Assembly (NCBI RefSeq): GCF_958295425.1
Contig: NC_081149.1
Location: 930,001-994,000, forward strand
DNA from: Solea solea
Lineage: Eukaryota; Chordata; Actinopteri; Pleuronectiformes; Soleidae
DNA: 64,000 nt
Reading direction: 5' to 3'
Shown: piece by piece, positions 35,465-47,435 of the stretch
Layout: each line of letters begins with the position of its first letter
Position numbering within the stretch: the stretch's first letter is position 1
The notes under the pieces: generated by a model
Database searches by the model: none
Told to the model about the DNA's origin: nothing
Seen by the model: the letters and a program-made list of their open reading frames with translations, nothing else
Program-made: the position numbers and the translations under genes

Positions 35465-36525
35465 CCAAATACTATGTCATTTCAACAAATACTATCTCAT
35501 GTCAACAAATACTATCCCATGTCAACAAATACTATGTCATGTCAACAAATACTATTTCATGCCAACAAATACTATGTCATTTCAACAAATACTATTTCAT
35601 GTCAACAAATACTATTTCATGTCAACAAATACTATGTCATGTCAACAAATACTATTTCATGCCAACAAATACTATGTCATGTCAACAAATACTATTTCAT
35701 GCCAACAAATACTATGTCATGTCAACAAATACTATTTCATGTCAACGAATACTATCTCATGTCAACAAATACTATCTCATGTCAACAAATACTATCTCAT
35801 GTCAACAAATACTATTTCATGTCAGCAAATACTATCTCATGTCAACAAATACTATTTCATGTCAACAAATACTATGTCATGTCAACAAATACTATTTCAT
35901 GTCAACAAATACTATCTCATGTCAACAAATACTATGTCATATCAACAAATACTATCCCATGTCAACAAATACTATGTCATGTCAACAAATACTATTTCAT
36001 GCCAACAAATACTATCTCATGTCAACAAATACTATTTCATGTCAACAAATACTATTTCATGTCAACGAATACTATCTCATGTCAACAAATACTATGTCAT
36101 ATCAACAAATACTATCCCATGTCAACAAATACTATGTCATGTCAACAAATACTATTTCATGCCAACAAATACTATGTCATTTCAACAAATACTATCTCAT
36201 GTCAACAAATACTATCCCATGTCAACAAATACTATGTCATGTCAACAAATACTATTTCATGCCAACAAATACTATGTCATGTCAACAAATACTATGTCAT
36301 TTCAACAAATACTATCTTATGTCAACAAATACTATCCCATGTCAACAAATACTATCCCATGTCAACAAATACTATGTCATGTCAACAAATACTATGTCAT
36401 GTCAACAAATACTATTTCATGCCAACAAATACTATGTCATGTCAACAAATACTATTTCATGCCAACAAATACTATGTCATGTCAACAAATACTATTTCAT
36501 GCCAACAAATACTATCTCATGTCAC
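35465..36525. repeat. 20-bp satellite array, right part, about 53 units
   Basis: Same unit as at 32746. Plus frames of 364-403 codons are repeat artefacts. A higher-order pattern of variant types (T-T-G, C-CC-G) recurs about every 80-100 bp. Confidence 0.97.
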
Positions 36526-36529
36526 AGCA

Positions 36530-37565
36530 TAAGTACATTTATTTGACCTCTTCCTGATTGTCTCTCACACGCTGGTGTCTTTGTTGATCCATCCTAACTT
36601 TTTGCAAAATTAAACAAAATATAAAAACAAGAAAATGTGGAGTGTCCATCACTAAAACTAACAAAACTAGTACAATATTAAACTAAAACTAATTGGAAAC
36701 CCACTAAAGAAATAATATTATTAGTTCTACAACAATCTTTATTATTCTTATTCTTATAAAGTGATCATGCTTTGCAGGTGGAAAAGTACTGAAATGAAAC
36801 ATTTTGAACTTTGGAGGGGGATATTTAAGCCCTCGGTGTGCAGCCTGCCAGAATTTAATAGGAGAAGAAGAAGAGAAACCCTGAATTGAGACAGCTACTG
36901 TGTTTCTCTACCTTTTGATTTTGGAATAATCCCCAGTAGGATGAACCACACCACACTGGTGCATCACACTTATATTTACTTAAAGTAGGTTGGAACAATG
37001 TTCTCTTTTCTCAAAAGGCTCCTCCAACCCTCCCTTCCACTTCCATGTCCATTTTGCATATCCTCTCTGCATTTTAAATAAATAATTAGTAAGTTATAAT
37101 TAAATTAATCAAAACAAAATCAGCCAGACTGGTCATGACTGCTTTGGTCCAGTGGTGATCTGCTTCACACAGTTATGCCTCTCTCTGTATTAACTGTTAT
37201 GATCCTCTACCTTTTTTCCTTGAAGCCCCCTTTGCTTGTGTCCAGGACAAACCAGGCCCCCCCGACCGGAACACCTGTCCAGGGCACGCATACAAAAAAG
37301 AATAAAAGTTAAAGGTTTTTATGCTAAACTAAACAGCAGTTTTAGGTTTTTGTTCCTATTCTCACAGTGTACATAGATAAAATAGCCTAATAAATTGAAA
37401 GGTGGACCAAAAAAATGATAGTTTTTATTTGGGTGATACTGACTTCTAATTATCCAGTAGAGTGTCTGATTGGGATGCACAAATATAATTATATTAACTT
37501 CACAAACTTAGAGCAGTCAAAAATCTGCGCCCCCTCCATGTGATCTCTGGCGCCCCCACTGCTCT
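36530..37565. other. Unassigned sequence
   Basis: No exon, terminal repeat or tandem array recognised; AT-rich. Confidence 0.4.
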
Positions 37566-37569
37566 ATAT

Positions 37570-37920
37570 GACTTGTGGAAAAGATAGAACTAGAGTGGCC
37601 TGCCCAACCACACAAGTCCACTGCAACCCTAAAGGTTCACTGGAGCCCCACTTTAGGGAGCTCCAGAGGCTCCACCCAGACTCCTACCTGAACACCAGTG
37701 AGAAAATCATGGGGACTTCACTTCCTTCAAACCAGGACATTGCAGAAGACACAAGGGTCAGCAACAGTCCCAAAAGATGCCATCCATGCTCATCATTTAA
37801 TGGCATACGATACAAAACAGTCAGATTACATAACAATTTCTTCCCCTGCATCGTTAGACTCCTGGATCCTTCAATCCCATTAACATTCCCTCTATTTGCC
37901 ACCATGTGTACTCACCTATC
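37570..37920 (+). pseudogene. Decayed LINE C-terminal fragment
   Basis: The plus frame includes KTVRLHNNFFPCIVRLLDPS, resembling the NSFFPxAVRLLN tail of Rex/CR1-type LINEs. The rest is too diverged to align by eye. Confidence 0.4.
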
Positions 37921-37969
37921 TAACTGCATAATGTACTGGCTCCTCAAAAGTGGTATACCGAGTCTTCTT

Positions 37970-38240
37970 TCAACTCATCAAAGGATGTCGGTTCCATTCC
38001 CGGCTCCGCTAGTCTACATGCCAATGTGTCCTTGGGCAAGACACTTAACCCCAGCTCCTAAACTCCTGATGGCTGTGTCAGCAGCATGTGAATGGGTGTG
38101 AAAGATGAGAAAATGTGCTGCGCTCTATGAAAGTACGAGTGAATGGGTGAATGTAGTGTAAAAAACTGTAGTGTAAAGCAGCTTTGAGTGTCATCAAGAC
38201 CAGAAAGTCAATTACTGGTGTTCTTGATGAAGGATGTAGG
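37970..38240 (+). mobile_element. SINE-like repeat, second family
   Basis: Contains CGGTTCCATTCCCGGCTCC (B-box-like), CTTGGGCAAGACACTTAACC and GTGAATGGGTGAATGTAGTG, then AAAGCAGCTTTGAGTGTCAT. This order is a familiar teleost interspersed repeat, different from the one at 21958. A short tail of the same kind (GAATGGGTGAATAAGAGG) occurs at about 61525. Confidence 0.55.
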
Positions 38241-38339
38241 TGCTTTGCCGGCTTTTTATATGTGGAGCCTTGAGTTGGAGGCTTGGGTTGCAGATGACCA
38301 GTAGGTTTTTCATACTCACTCACTCACTCACCTCTATGG

Positions 38340-38520
38340 CTCATCTTCTATGGCTTTATCCTCCACATGAGGGTCACATAGAGACAAACAACTATTCACT
38401 CTCACATTCACATCTATGGTCAGAGTGTATAATTTGCCTAATCCCCAAATCTGCATGTGTTTGGATGGTGGCAGGAAACTGGAGAACCTGAAGAATACCT
38501 ACACAAACACAAGGAAGAAC
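38340..38520 (-). mobile_element. SINE fragment, inverted
   Basis: The minus strand includes CATAGATGTGAATGTGAGAG and TTTCCTGCCACCATCC, matching the body of the SINE at 21958 in reverse orientation, with some divergence. Confidence 0.5.
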
Positions 38521-38715
38521 AAGACCATTCTTCTTCTCATAATAATTCTTTCTGTTGGGTTGTACACTGAGAAGTTCAAAGCTAATGTTATGGCGCGCCG
38601 CTGACAAGTCGCAGTAAACTTGGCTCTGCACTAACTTTCTGAAAAATACTTGCAATATCGATTACGGGCTTGAATATATTATACATTTCATTTTTCAAAA
38701 ACCCTGTCGAGTACT

Positions 38716-39189
38716 ATGCCTTTAAGAAACGCTAAATCAGGACAGCAAGCATCTAAGTCGTCGACGCAAAAGAGCGCCGCCAGCATGGATGCTAACATGG
38801 CCACGAGCAGTGGTAGCAACGCTGCTAATGCTAATGAAGAAGAAGTTGTAGCAGACGTGCCTACAAACAGCGACATAATGGGTGCGATTCACGCATTGAA
38901 AGGAGACATCGCTAAACAATCATCTGACATGATGGAGGCAATTAAAGATATTAAAGGAGAGCTGCTGTCTCACTCCAGGAGAATAGGAGAGGTGGAGGAG
39001 AGAGTTTCGCTGGTGGAGGAAGACGCAGCAGCCCTCCAACAAAAAGTTGAGAAGCTGGAGGAAAAAGTGGGTCTGTTAACTAGCAAAATCCAAGACCAAG
39101 AAGACCGAGCAAGACGTTCCAATTTGAGACTGGTCAGTCTCCCCGAGAAAACCGAAGGTCCGGATATGTGTAACTTCTTGGAGAACTAG
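38716..39189 (+). CDS. L1-like ORF1 protein, C-terminally truncated
   Basis: 157 codons. A Ser/Ala-rich N-terminus is followed by a coiled coil (about residues 55-140: EEVVADVPTNSDIM, VEERVSLVEEDAAALQQKVE, KLEEKVGLLTSKIQ). It then has DQEDRARRSNLRLVSLPE, the start of the RNA-binding domain shared by L1 ORF1 proteins. It stops just after this, so the RRM and C-terminal domain are missing. Known L1 ORF1 proteins trimerise and bind element RNA; this copy could only keep the coiled coil. Confidence 0.75.
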   Translation: MPLRNAKSGQQASKSSTQKSAASMDANMATSSGSNAANANEEEVVADVPTNSDIMGAIHALKGDIAKQSSDMMEAIKDIKGELLSHSRRIGEVEERVSLVEEDAAALQQKVEKLEEKVGLLTSKIQDQEDRARRSNLRLVSLPEKTEGPDMCNFLEN

Positions 39190-39860
39190 CGGTTATGCTT
39201 GGACAGTAATTTGGTGAGAACAGGAGGATCTTGGTCTGAAACGGGCTGTGAGTAACCATATAATCTCTCCTTTTGTTTTTGTTCTTTTTATTCGACCTCT
39301 CCCTCTCTTTTGAATTTATTTCAATAATATTATTTATTCTTACTCCCACATATTGCATGGTATCTGTGGATACATGTTAACTTAGTGATGGACAACGTAA
39401 AAACTCCAGCCTCTGTTCTTCTTTTTCTGCCTTCCACAATTTTTCCCTGAGTATGATAACTTTAATAAATACGTATTATTATAATTCAGTTTAAGGGAAA
39501 TAATTATGGTAATAAGTTGGTTGTATTTATTTGTATTATTATTAGTACTATTATTGTTTTACTTTATCTCTTTTTCGAATCGCTGAAAGTCGAGCTTGCA
39601 GTCGATTTCGCAGTCGATTTCATTTTTCGATCATGTGTTCAAATGACGTTGCTCCTCTTGATGTGGATCAAATGTTCTACATAACCAGAGTTAATACCTC
39701 AATGTGTTTAGTGCATGCACTTCATTTGGAGAAGAGCATGAGGGGGTTCTGGAAAGGGATGGGATCTCAGTGTGTTGTTTTTACTTTTGCCTTATTTTTT
39801 CTCGTTTTCTCATTATTTAGCTCATCATATCCTAAACTGATGACAATCATTTTAATGTCC
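39190..39860 (+). other. L1-like ORF1-ORF2 spacer, shortened
   Basis: Non-coding T-rich stretch between the truncated ORF1 and ORF2. The remainder of ORF1 expected here appears deleted. Confidence 0.5.
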
Positions 39861-39861
39861 C

Positions 39862-40560
39862 ATGATTAGTGGTTCTGAACTGAGAATCTCTAGCTGGAAT
39901 ACAAGAGGACTAAACACATTAGTTAAGCTAAAACAGGTTTTGAGAAGAATTAAACAAATTAAATCCAATATAATCTTTATACAGGAAACACACCTGACAA
40001 ATGACGATATTAAGAGTGTTAAGAAAAGGTGGCCAGGACAAATCTACTCAGCTGGCTTTACTTCCCATGCGAGGGGTGTCATGATACTAATTCATAAATC
40101 ACTTCCCTTTCAAATAAAAAATAAACATATAGAGCCGTTAGGGAGGTACATTTTACTTAACGGCACGATAATATCTACCCAGATCAATCTAATTAGTCTA
40201 TATGGCCTGAATGGCGATGAACCCGCCTTCTATCAAAATCTTTTTCTTTCCTTATCAACATATTCTGGTCAGTGTATAATTGGAGGTGACTTTAATTGTG
40301 TGTTGGACCCAATACGGGATCGATCTACTGGTATTGATACTTCCCACCAACAAACGAGAACGACAATCATGAAATTAATGGTGGACTTGAATTTGACAGA
40401 CATTTGGAGATACCTCAACCCTGCTAAAAAAGAATATTCATGCTTCTCGAATACATATAAAACATATTCTAGGATTGATTACTTCCTGGTTTACTATTGG
40501 AAATTGAGGAATGCTGGTATGACAGTATATTGTTGTCAGACCATGCTCCAGTCTCACTGA
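39862..40560 (+). pseudogene. L1-like ORF2 endonuclease segment
   Basis: Encodes an APE-type endonuclease: ISSWNTRGLN, IIFIQETHLT, GRYILLNGTI, CIIGGDFNCVLDP and YSRIDYFLV. The frame shifts near 40500, just before the SDHAPV motif, which appears in the next frame at the start of the RT segment. Codon positions of the catalytic Glu, Asp-Asn and His motifs are kept. Confidence 0.8.
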
Positions 40561-42077
40561 CGATGCAAGTGTCTAGTATATTTTCCTCACCACCGAGATT
40601 TCGTTTTCAAACTAAGTGGCTTCAATACCCCCCCAAGTTTCTTGGGGGGAAGATAGATGATTACTTCTCTTTAAATACAAATCAAACTAGTGCCTCAGTG
40701 AAATGGGAGGCATTCAAAGCCTTTATAAGAGGTGAGATATTAAGTTGTACTTCATACAAATCCAAACAGTATTATGAACAACTGAACACCCTTGAACAAA
40801 AAGTTAAAGAATTAGAACAACAACTTTACCACAGTGACGATCCAGAAAAACAACAGGAGCTTGTACGATTGAAATCTCAGTACAATGAACTCACCACAAA
40901 TAAAATAGCTTCCAATTTGTTGTGGTTGAAACAGTCTTATTATGACCAGGGGGAGAAGGCTGGCAAACTTTTGGCATGGAGAAGGCACAGACAGACAGAC
41001 AGAGCTGTTAACTCTATTAAACTAGATGATGGGAAAGATCTAATAGACCCAGTTGAGATAAATACTGCTTTTGCAAGTTATTATGAAAATCTATATGAAT
41101 CTGAGTGCCCTGATAATCCAGAAAGACAAAATGTTTTTCTTGACAGTATTAAATTCCCAACCTTGACTGAGGGAGCTAAAACCAATCTTGAAAAAAACTT
41201 GTGTATTGAGGATTCAAAAGAAGCGCTAAAAAGTATGAACAGCGGGAAGGCACCTGGGCCTGATGGCCTGCCTGTAGAATTATATAAGAGGTTTGAAGGA
41301 AAATTGCTGCCACACCTTCTTGAAATGTTTAATGAATCCTATGAAAAAGGAATATTACCTCCATCTTTAAGGTCTGCAGTAATTTCTCTTTTATTAAAAC
41401 CCGGTGAATCTCCCACAGAAAAAGCATCGTATCGTCCTATATCCTTGATGTCATGTGACACTAAAATTTTATGTAAAGCCATGGCTAGACGGTTAGAAAC
41501 AATTATTCCACACCTGATTACTAATGACCAAAATGGTTTTGTACAGGGCAGACAAGCCTTTTACAACACACGTAGACTGTTGAATATAATATATGCAAAA
41601 GAGAATGCTAAAGGGCATGCGATCCTGTCATTAGACGCCGAAAAGGCTTTTGACAGGGTTGAATGGGGATACCTTTTCGAAGTTCTGAAAAGATTTGGAT
41701 TTGGGGAAGGATATCTCAAATGGATTAGATTATTGTATGCTGAACCGGAAGCAGAAATGATAACAAACAACCATATCTCAAAACCCTTTAAGTTATGTAG
41801 ATCAACACGCCAGGGTTGCCCCATGTCACCTTTGTTGTTCCTGTTTGCCATTGAACCCTTGGCCATAGCAATACGTCAATCTCCTGAAATCTCAGGCATA
41901 ACAATAGGACGGATAGAACACCGTTTGGCTCTTTTTGCAGATGATATTGTTGTGTTCTTGACAAACCTAAATACCTCAGTTGAAGCACTCCATCAACTTT
42001 TGAACACATTCGGACAGTTTTCTGGCTATAAAATTAACGATAGTAAAAGTGCTCTATTACTATTAAATCAGGACTAA
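40497..42077 (+). CDS. L1-like ORF2 reverse transcriptase segment
   Basis: A 526-codon open frame. Begins with the end of the endonuclease (LLSDHAPVSLTM). RT motifs in order: SGKAPGPDGLPVELYKRF, SYRPISLMSCDTKILCKAMA, GFVQGRQAFYNTRRLL, LSLDAEKAFDRVEW, STRQGCPMSPLLFLFAIEPL and the catalytic LFADDIVVFL, with GYKINDSKS in the thumb. The order and spacing are those of L1-clade ORF2. The frame ends at TAA 42075; homology continues in another frame from 42121. Confidence 0.85.
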   Translation: MEIEECWYDSILLSDHAPVSLTMQVSSIFSSPPRFRFQTKWLQYPPKFLGGKIDDYFSLNTNQTSASVKWEAFKAFIRGEILSCTSYKSKQYYEQLNTLEQKVKELEQQLYHSDDPEKQQELVRLKSQYNELTTNKIASNLLWLKQSYYDQGEKAGKLLAWRRHRQTDRAVNSIKLDDGKDLIDPVEINTAFASYYENLYESECPDNPERQNVFLDSIKFPTLTEGAKTNLEKNLCIEDSKEALKSMNSGKAPGPDGLPVELYKRFEGKLLPHLLEMFNESYEKGILPPSLRSAVISLLLKPGESPTEKASYRPISLMSCDTKILCKAMARRLETIIPHLITNDQNGFVQGRQAFYNTRRLLNIIYAKENAKGHAILSLDAEKAFDRVEWGYLFEVLKRFGFGEGYLKWIRLLYAEPEAEMITNNHISKPFKLCRSTRQGCPMSPLLFLFAIEPLAIAIRQSPEISGITIGRIEHRLALFADDIVVFLTNLNTSVEALHQLLNTFGQFSGYKINDSKSALLLLNQD

Positions 42078-42120
42078 AGAGAATGCCCAACAACTCATAC
42101 ACAGTTGGCTGCTGCCCCAG

Positions 42121-43014
42121 ATGGGTTTACTTATTTGGGTATTAGAATTACCCCTAAACATTGAAAACATCATGTCAATCAATTATGATCCTTTGGTAAA
42201 AAAGGTAGAGGATCTGCTAGAACGATGGAGCACAATGCCAATTTCTATGATAGGGCGCATCAATATTATCAGGATGTCGATCTTGCCGAAATTTCTGTAT
42301 TTGTTCCAATCAATTCCACTTCCTCTGCCAACTTCCTTTTTCTCTACGTTAAAAAAACGCTTTACTTGTTTTATATGGAATAACAAACGTCCTAGACTGC
42401 GTCTTTCTCTTCTTTATTTACCATATGACTGGGGAGGGCTTAAATTACCCAACATGAAGCTTTATTACTGGGCAGCCCAACTTAGAGCAGCTATGTTTTA
42501 CTTTTTCAGTAAAGAGGTTCCAGCTTGGGTGGAGATAGAAAGTAATACAATAAAACTCCCACTGTACTTGTACGTTTATTCATCCCAAATAAAAATGCTA
42601 AAGGAACACACTTATAACCTTCCAAGGAAACATTTCTTTAAGTACTAACAAATAAGGAGCTTTGTGCATTCTCAAATTAAAACCACAATGAAACCCTTAC
42701 TGTCAACAATTGAACAGTATACAGCAAGTCATTTACATGGCAGGGGTCAACTGTCTAACTTCTACAATATACTTTTAGTCGGTTTAAAAGAGAATTCCCA
42801 CTCCTATCTGTCTGCATGGAAGAATGATCTTCAGCTTGATATCAGCAGTCATGTCAAAGTCAAATACACGGGGGGCCAAAATAAAAAAAAATGGTACAAG
42901 TGGAGGGCCGGCCTGGTTCAATGTTTATTAAAACTCGCAATTATTGCACATATTGAACCATTACCAATAACACAGCCTATATTGCACTTAACATTAATCA
43001 TTGAATTAAATTAA
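42121..43014 (+). pseudogene. L1-like ORF2 C-terminal segment, first part
   Basis: Two pieces of one frame separated by TAA at 42646-42648. The first has SINYDPLVKKVEDLLERWSTM, PISMIGRINIIRMSILPKFL and FIWNNKRPRLRLSLL, typical of the region after L1 RT. After the stop, homology runs to about 42850, where the hAT element begins. Confidence 0.7.
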
Positions 43015-43750
43015 GCAAAACATAAATAAAATCAGTTGCAATATTTTCTCAAGGCTCTTTCAGTAACAAATTGAAAACGTTTTTTCTTCTTCTTTTTTTC
43101 AACAGGTAAACAGCAAAATGTAATTTTCCTTCAAAGCTCAATGGCAAGATAAATGCAAAAATGAAACAGCATGCATTAAAAACAAATCAGTGTGCTGCTC
43201 TGATCCTCACCAATGTCTGTCTTTTATAATAAAATTAGAAAAGTTAGTGCAAACTTGAAAAAGTGCAAAACAGTTGCATTAATTTCTTAGGCAAGATTTG
43301 TCTTTCTGTGCGTCTGTGTGTTTCATTGATGTTTCATACTTCCTTCTTAAGTTATATTCTTTCATAACAGACACGCTGTCTCCACACACAAGACACACAG
43401 GCTTTCCTTTTACTTCGGGGAACATGTATTCTGTCTCCCACCTGTCTTGAAACCCCCTGTTTTCAGCGTCTACCTTCTACCTTGCCATTTTGGGGGAGAG
43501 GGAGATGAAAATTGACGGCGATCTTTAGTCCTCCACTGTGACTGTGCTGCTGCTCATGAAGAGAAGACGCGGGATCGCGCTCGCTTGCGGGCACTCGGTA
43601 CGCGCCAATGCACTCGCAGTGCATCTTGGGATTTGTAGTATTATGGTGCTGCGGGCACATAATACTGCGGGCCAGTTTTAATAGTAATTAAATATCATCC
43701 CGCGGGCCAGAGACAACGGATCCGGCCTGCGGGCCTTGACTCTGACATAC
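42850..43750. mobile_element. hAT-type non-autonomous element
   Basis: The left end reads ATGTCAAAGTCAAATACACG, then GGGGGCC and GGGCCGGCCTGGTTCAATGT. The right end reads GCGGGCCTTGACTCTGACAT. The ends are inverted (TGTCARAGTCAA). Internal CGCGGGCCAG motifs are typical of widespread fish hAT MITEs. The 8-bp duplication is no longer convincing (a shared CAGT core only). Confidence 0.6.
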
Positions 43751-44294
43751 AGTATGTGCTCTAGAGGAATGGGACAAGGTCGTGTCTTGAGGCTCAAACC
43801 CAAACCATAAATACCAGATGCAAACTGTTACAGTATAAATGGCTATTTAGGCTTAGACTTACATTACTCCTGTTAAATTGCATCATTTCAATCCCAGTAT
43901 ACCAGATATTTGCATCGAATGCAATGAAAAGGTTGGTACTTTGTTCCATTGTATGTGGGAGTGTAGCGAGCTCTGGATATTCTGGAGGGAAATTGTTGTG
44001 TTGATTTCTAAACTGGCAGAATCTGTTATCCCAGTTGATGCAAAATTGTGTTTATTGCATATTTATCCCAAAGATGTCCTCATAAATGCAAGAAAACATA
44101 GACTTATTAACTTTCGTCTGTTACAAGCTAAACGTGTAATAGCTTTAAAATGGAAGGACATTCAGAGACCTCATTCTAGTCAATGGATTGAGGAAATGTC
44201 CAGCTCTCTGGCGTTGGAAAAATTAACAGTAAGAGGAAAAGTAATCACCAGTAATCCAACAATAAGTGTTACTACTACATCCACCTCGAGGTAA
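43751..44294 (+). pseudogene. L1-like ORF2 C-terminal segment, last part
   Basis: Resumes after the hAT element. The open part (43878-44294) contains CIECNEKVGTLFHCMWEC, the Cys/His motif near the C-terminus of L1 ORF2, then ELWIFWREIVVLISKL. It ends in a basic tail before TAA. Upstream, KWLFRLRL is in another frame. Confidence 0.7.
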
Positions 44295-44799
44295 CTTGTG
44301 TTGAAGCTGGAGCATAGAGATTTTGAAAGGGCTTAAAGGGCAAAAAAAAAAAAAAGAGGATTTTTTCTTCTTTTTTTTCCTTATTACTATTATTATGATT
44401 ATTATTATTATTACTTTTTATTTATTTATTTTTATATATTGTAGAATTCTTATTTACTGATTTGATAAACCCTAATGGATATGTATATACTCTGAGTATG
44501 TGTGGGCCGTGTATGTGAGTGGATATGATATGTCTGCTCGCGTGTGTGGCACCTCCTGAGCTATATGTGTGGGTCAGTGTATGTATGTATATGGTATATA
44601 CTGGTGTATATTTTTTATGTATGCTTTATGTTGAGTTGAACCTTTGCTGAGATTGTTGTGGGGGGAGGGGGGGGGGGGGGGTTGTTGATTGTTTGTTTTT
44701 ACTGTCGTATATGTAACAAAAATCAATAAATAAAGTGTTAAAAAAATTAAAATAAAAAAAATAATGATGATAATAACAATAATAATAATTCTCCTTCTT

Positions 44800-45480
44800 T
44801 CGGATTCTCCCTTCAGGAATCACCTCTGGTGTTGTTTGCAGTTCCATTTGGATATTTGCTCATGGTTAGTGGTTTCATGGTGTTGCACATTTGCCATGTG
44901 GGCTTTCTTCATTCTCAACAATGTGTTTTACATTCAGAGGGTCTCTGTGCCAGGTATGTGCACAATCTTTATTTTCAGCTCAGTAAATGCAGCTATGGTG
45001 TTGGTGGTGGGATATTTACTTCACTATTGCGCTCTGTGATTGGGATTAGCTCTGTAGCACCTTGCTACATCATGGTGTAGTTTCCCTGTATTCAGACCTG
45101 ATCATTTACATACACCCTAATGGATCCAATCATATGTGGACAGTACTTTCTGAATCCCAGTAAGCCATTCTGATATCCTCCTCAGATCCAGTCACAGAAC
45201 ATAATCTGGCATCAGCTGCCTTCTGTGGTTAGCTGTAGACTGAAGACATTTCACCACTCATCCAAGAGGCTTCTTCAGTACAGACTAACTATCGTTCACA
45301 TTTCAAAGTAGGCTTGTGTAATAGTGTCAGTCGTTCCAAAGGCAGTCTCATAGAAGCATTTCTAGCAAAAATGTTTTTTCGAATATTCAGTGGTATTGTA
45401 ACATCGTGCCTGGGACAGTTTGTGCTTGCAATTGTGCGTTTATTAAAAAATAACTTTAACCACACTGCGTGAAAGTCTCA
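44800..45480. other. Unassigned sequence
   Basis: Includes a hydrophobic plus-strand frame (44829-45080) without recognisable domain or splice context. No element ends seen. Confidence 0.4.
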
Positions 45481-45484
45481 TTAA

Positions 45485-46091
45485 AGGTGACATAGACCGG
45501 AAGCTCCAATTAACGCTGCGTTTGTGTGTGTATCTGCGTCATTACCTCGTTTATGAAACCCTAAAGTTTCAGAACAAACAGTTCAGCCACTGCTGAGAAA
45601 ATAGTGTTGTATTGTTTTCCTGGGCTCTGCGAAGCGGATCGACACTTCCTTAATTTGATGTCGTCATCAGAAATCCTCACCACTCCTCTCACCACCGTAG
45701 CGCCTCCTGGTGCGGGCACTAGTCCGGGCACATCCGGTTGCGTACATTCAACCGCAGAAGAAGAAGAAGAACTACTCTCGTTGTAGCTGCTGAGATGCAG
45801 AGCATCCACCGTGCCAGAGGGGGAGCTGTGTATCTGAGAGCTGGCCTATCTATTACGTCACTTCCAGGTACCTGGCCAATCACAAGACAGTTGTAAAGCT
45901 CTCGTTGGCTGGCCAATCACAGCAACTGTTTGGTCTGAAACAGCGCGGCTGACGAGAGTGTCAGTGAGGAGATATTTTGATCGGCTCGTTTGCAGCGATT
46001 AGGAGGATTTTAATCATGAAAACATGTTAATATATGTAAGTAGACCTCCATAACTAACATATATGTGTGATACAAGCATTCGATGTCACCT
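45485..46091. mobile_element. TTAA-flanked MITE (piggyBac-like)
   Basis: Starts AGGTGACATAGACCGG and ends GATGTCACCT, inverted ends of about 9-10 bp, with TTAA directly outside both ends (45481-45484 and 46092-46095). The 607-bp body has no transposase. TTAA duplication is characteristic of piggyBac. Confidence 0.65.
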
Positions 46092-46095
46092 TTAA

Positions 46096-47427
46096 CCTTT
46101 TCTGAGCACATTTCGTGCCCCAGAACGACAACAACACCAACAAGCCTGCTTCTCCTTAACTGTAAAAACACACGCCATTAACATTGGTAGTCATTCATTA
46201 GCAACACGAGGAATAGTCCAAAACTTAAATGGTACCGATGTCAGTGATATTCTTATAATCTTCCTCTTCATTCAATCAATAAATCTATCTATCTATGTAA
46301 GCATGAGATCACCTGTCACTATGTGTGCCAGTGTACGGGCAAACAAAAGTGAACCTACAGTAAATGTGTTTCTAACAAAGTCTTGCGGCATATAGTGTGG
46401 CTCCTTCCAGGATTTTCCCAAAAAAGGATCTGAAGCTGGAAAGGAACTGAAATGTAAATAGTTCCATTGTGTTTGTGAGGCTCAAGTGACAAAAGATGTG
46501 TGGACAAAGAGCAGACACTGCACTTTACTCTGTATAAGGACTGAACACAGGAGTTCAACTTCATTTCATAACATCACATGTGACACCTCCTTAATCTTGG
46601 CCAGGTCTTTCCACTGTACAAACAAGTGTGTGTGTGTGTGTGTCTGCTAAATTGCTAACGTCTTCGCTGCTGACGTTAGCAATTTAGCGAGCCATAGCAA
46701 AGCTCTTCACCAAATTAAACTGGAGGAGAACAAGTCTGTGACTGACAGGCTACTTTATATTTGTATTATCTGAAGTTTGACAAAAGGACACAGCAGAATG
46801 TAAATGGATGCATCTGTTCAAGTTTGTTAAAACATTAAATGACTTTATAAAACCACTTTTTGTTATATCCTTTGATCTGTAATAATGAAAAATGAAAATA
46901 CCTCAAGTTAAGGGCTTTTCTTAAGAGATTAATTAGATTAGATTATTAATTACAGATCATAATTAATCGCTCAATTTTTTTAATCTCTTGACAGCACTAA
47001 TTATTATAAAACAATAATGTAACTTTAGATTTGGTAAAACATCTGAACAAAAAACTACATCAAATGTAAATAAATGTTAAAACTGACTTTTAATCCTGGG
47101 ATATTTTTCAACAAGATGTTTGAACAATTTCAACCTTTCTGCCATAAATACCATAAGCACCTGTCGCCCCAACCCTTTTTAAGCATATACTCCCTGCGGA
47201 GCCCCACAGTTGGTGTGTGTGTAATTGGGGCCCCTCATCACCTGTACATCCTTAGCCCTCATAAAATGCAATAATTGCTGATCAATCATCATGAACATTT
47301 AATTGTAAACATGAATAACTTAAAACTATACACACTTATAAACATGGCATAATCAAATATTCTTTATTACACACATAATTAAAATATCAGGCCCACCCTT
47401 GGGCTCATTACTGCCACTCGCAGGTCA
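46096..47427. other. Unassigned sequence with one strong hairpin
   Basis: Nothing coding recognised. Contains the inverted repeat at 46646-46688 and a TG run at 46625-46642. Confidence 0.4.
46646..46688. repeat. Perfect 17-bp inverted repeat
   Basis: Arms GCTAAATTGCTAACGTC and its exact reverse complement flank a nine-base loop TTCGCTGCT. Confidence 0.9.
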
Positions 47428-47435
47428 CTGTAGAC

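Larger units (their letters stand above)
38600..44790 (+). mobile_element. L1-like LINE, plus strand, interrupted
   Basis: An ORF1-like coiled-coil protein, then an ORF2 with APE endonuclease, RT and a C-terminal Cys/His motif, then a 3' region ending in an A-rich and ATA-rich tail (44735-44790). It is split by a hAT-type element at about 42850-43750. Several frameshifts and stops make it dead, although the RT is long and well kept. The exact 5' end is not visible. Confidence 0.85.

Noticed and set aside
35335..36557. Plus-strand frames of 364-403 codons rich in Cys, His and Tyr
   Set aside because: Same satellite artefact; no start context, domain or codon-position pattern.
44829..45080. 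Hydrophobic plus-strand frame as a membrane protein exon
   Set aside because: No splice borders, no start context and no family resemblance.
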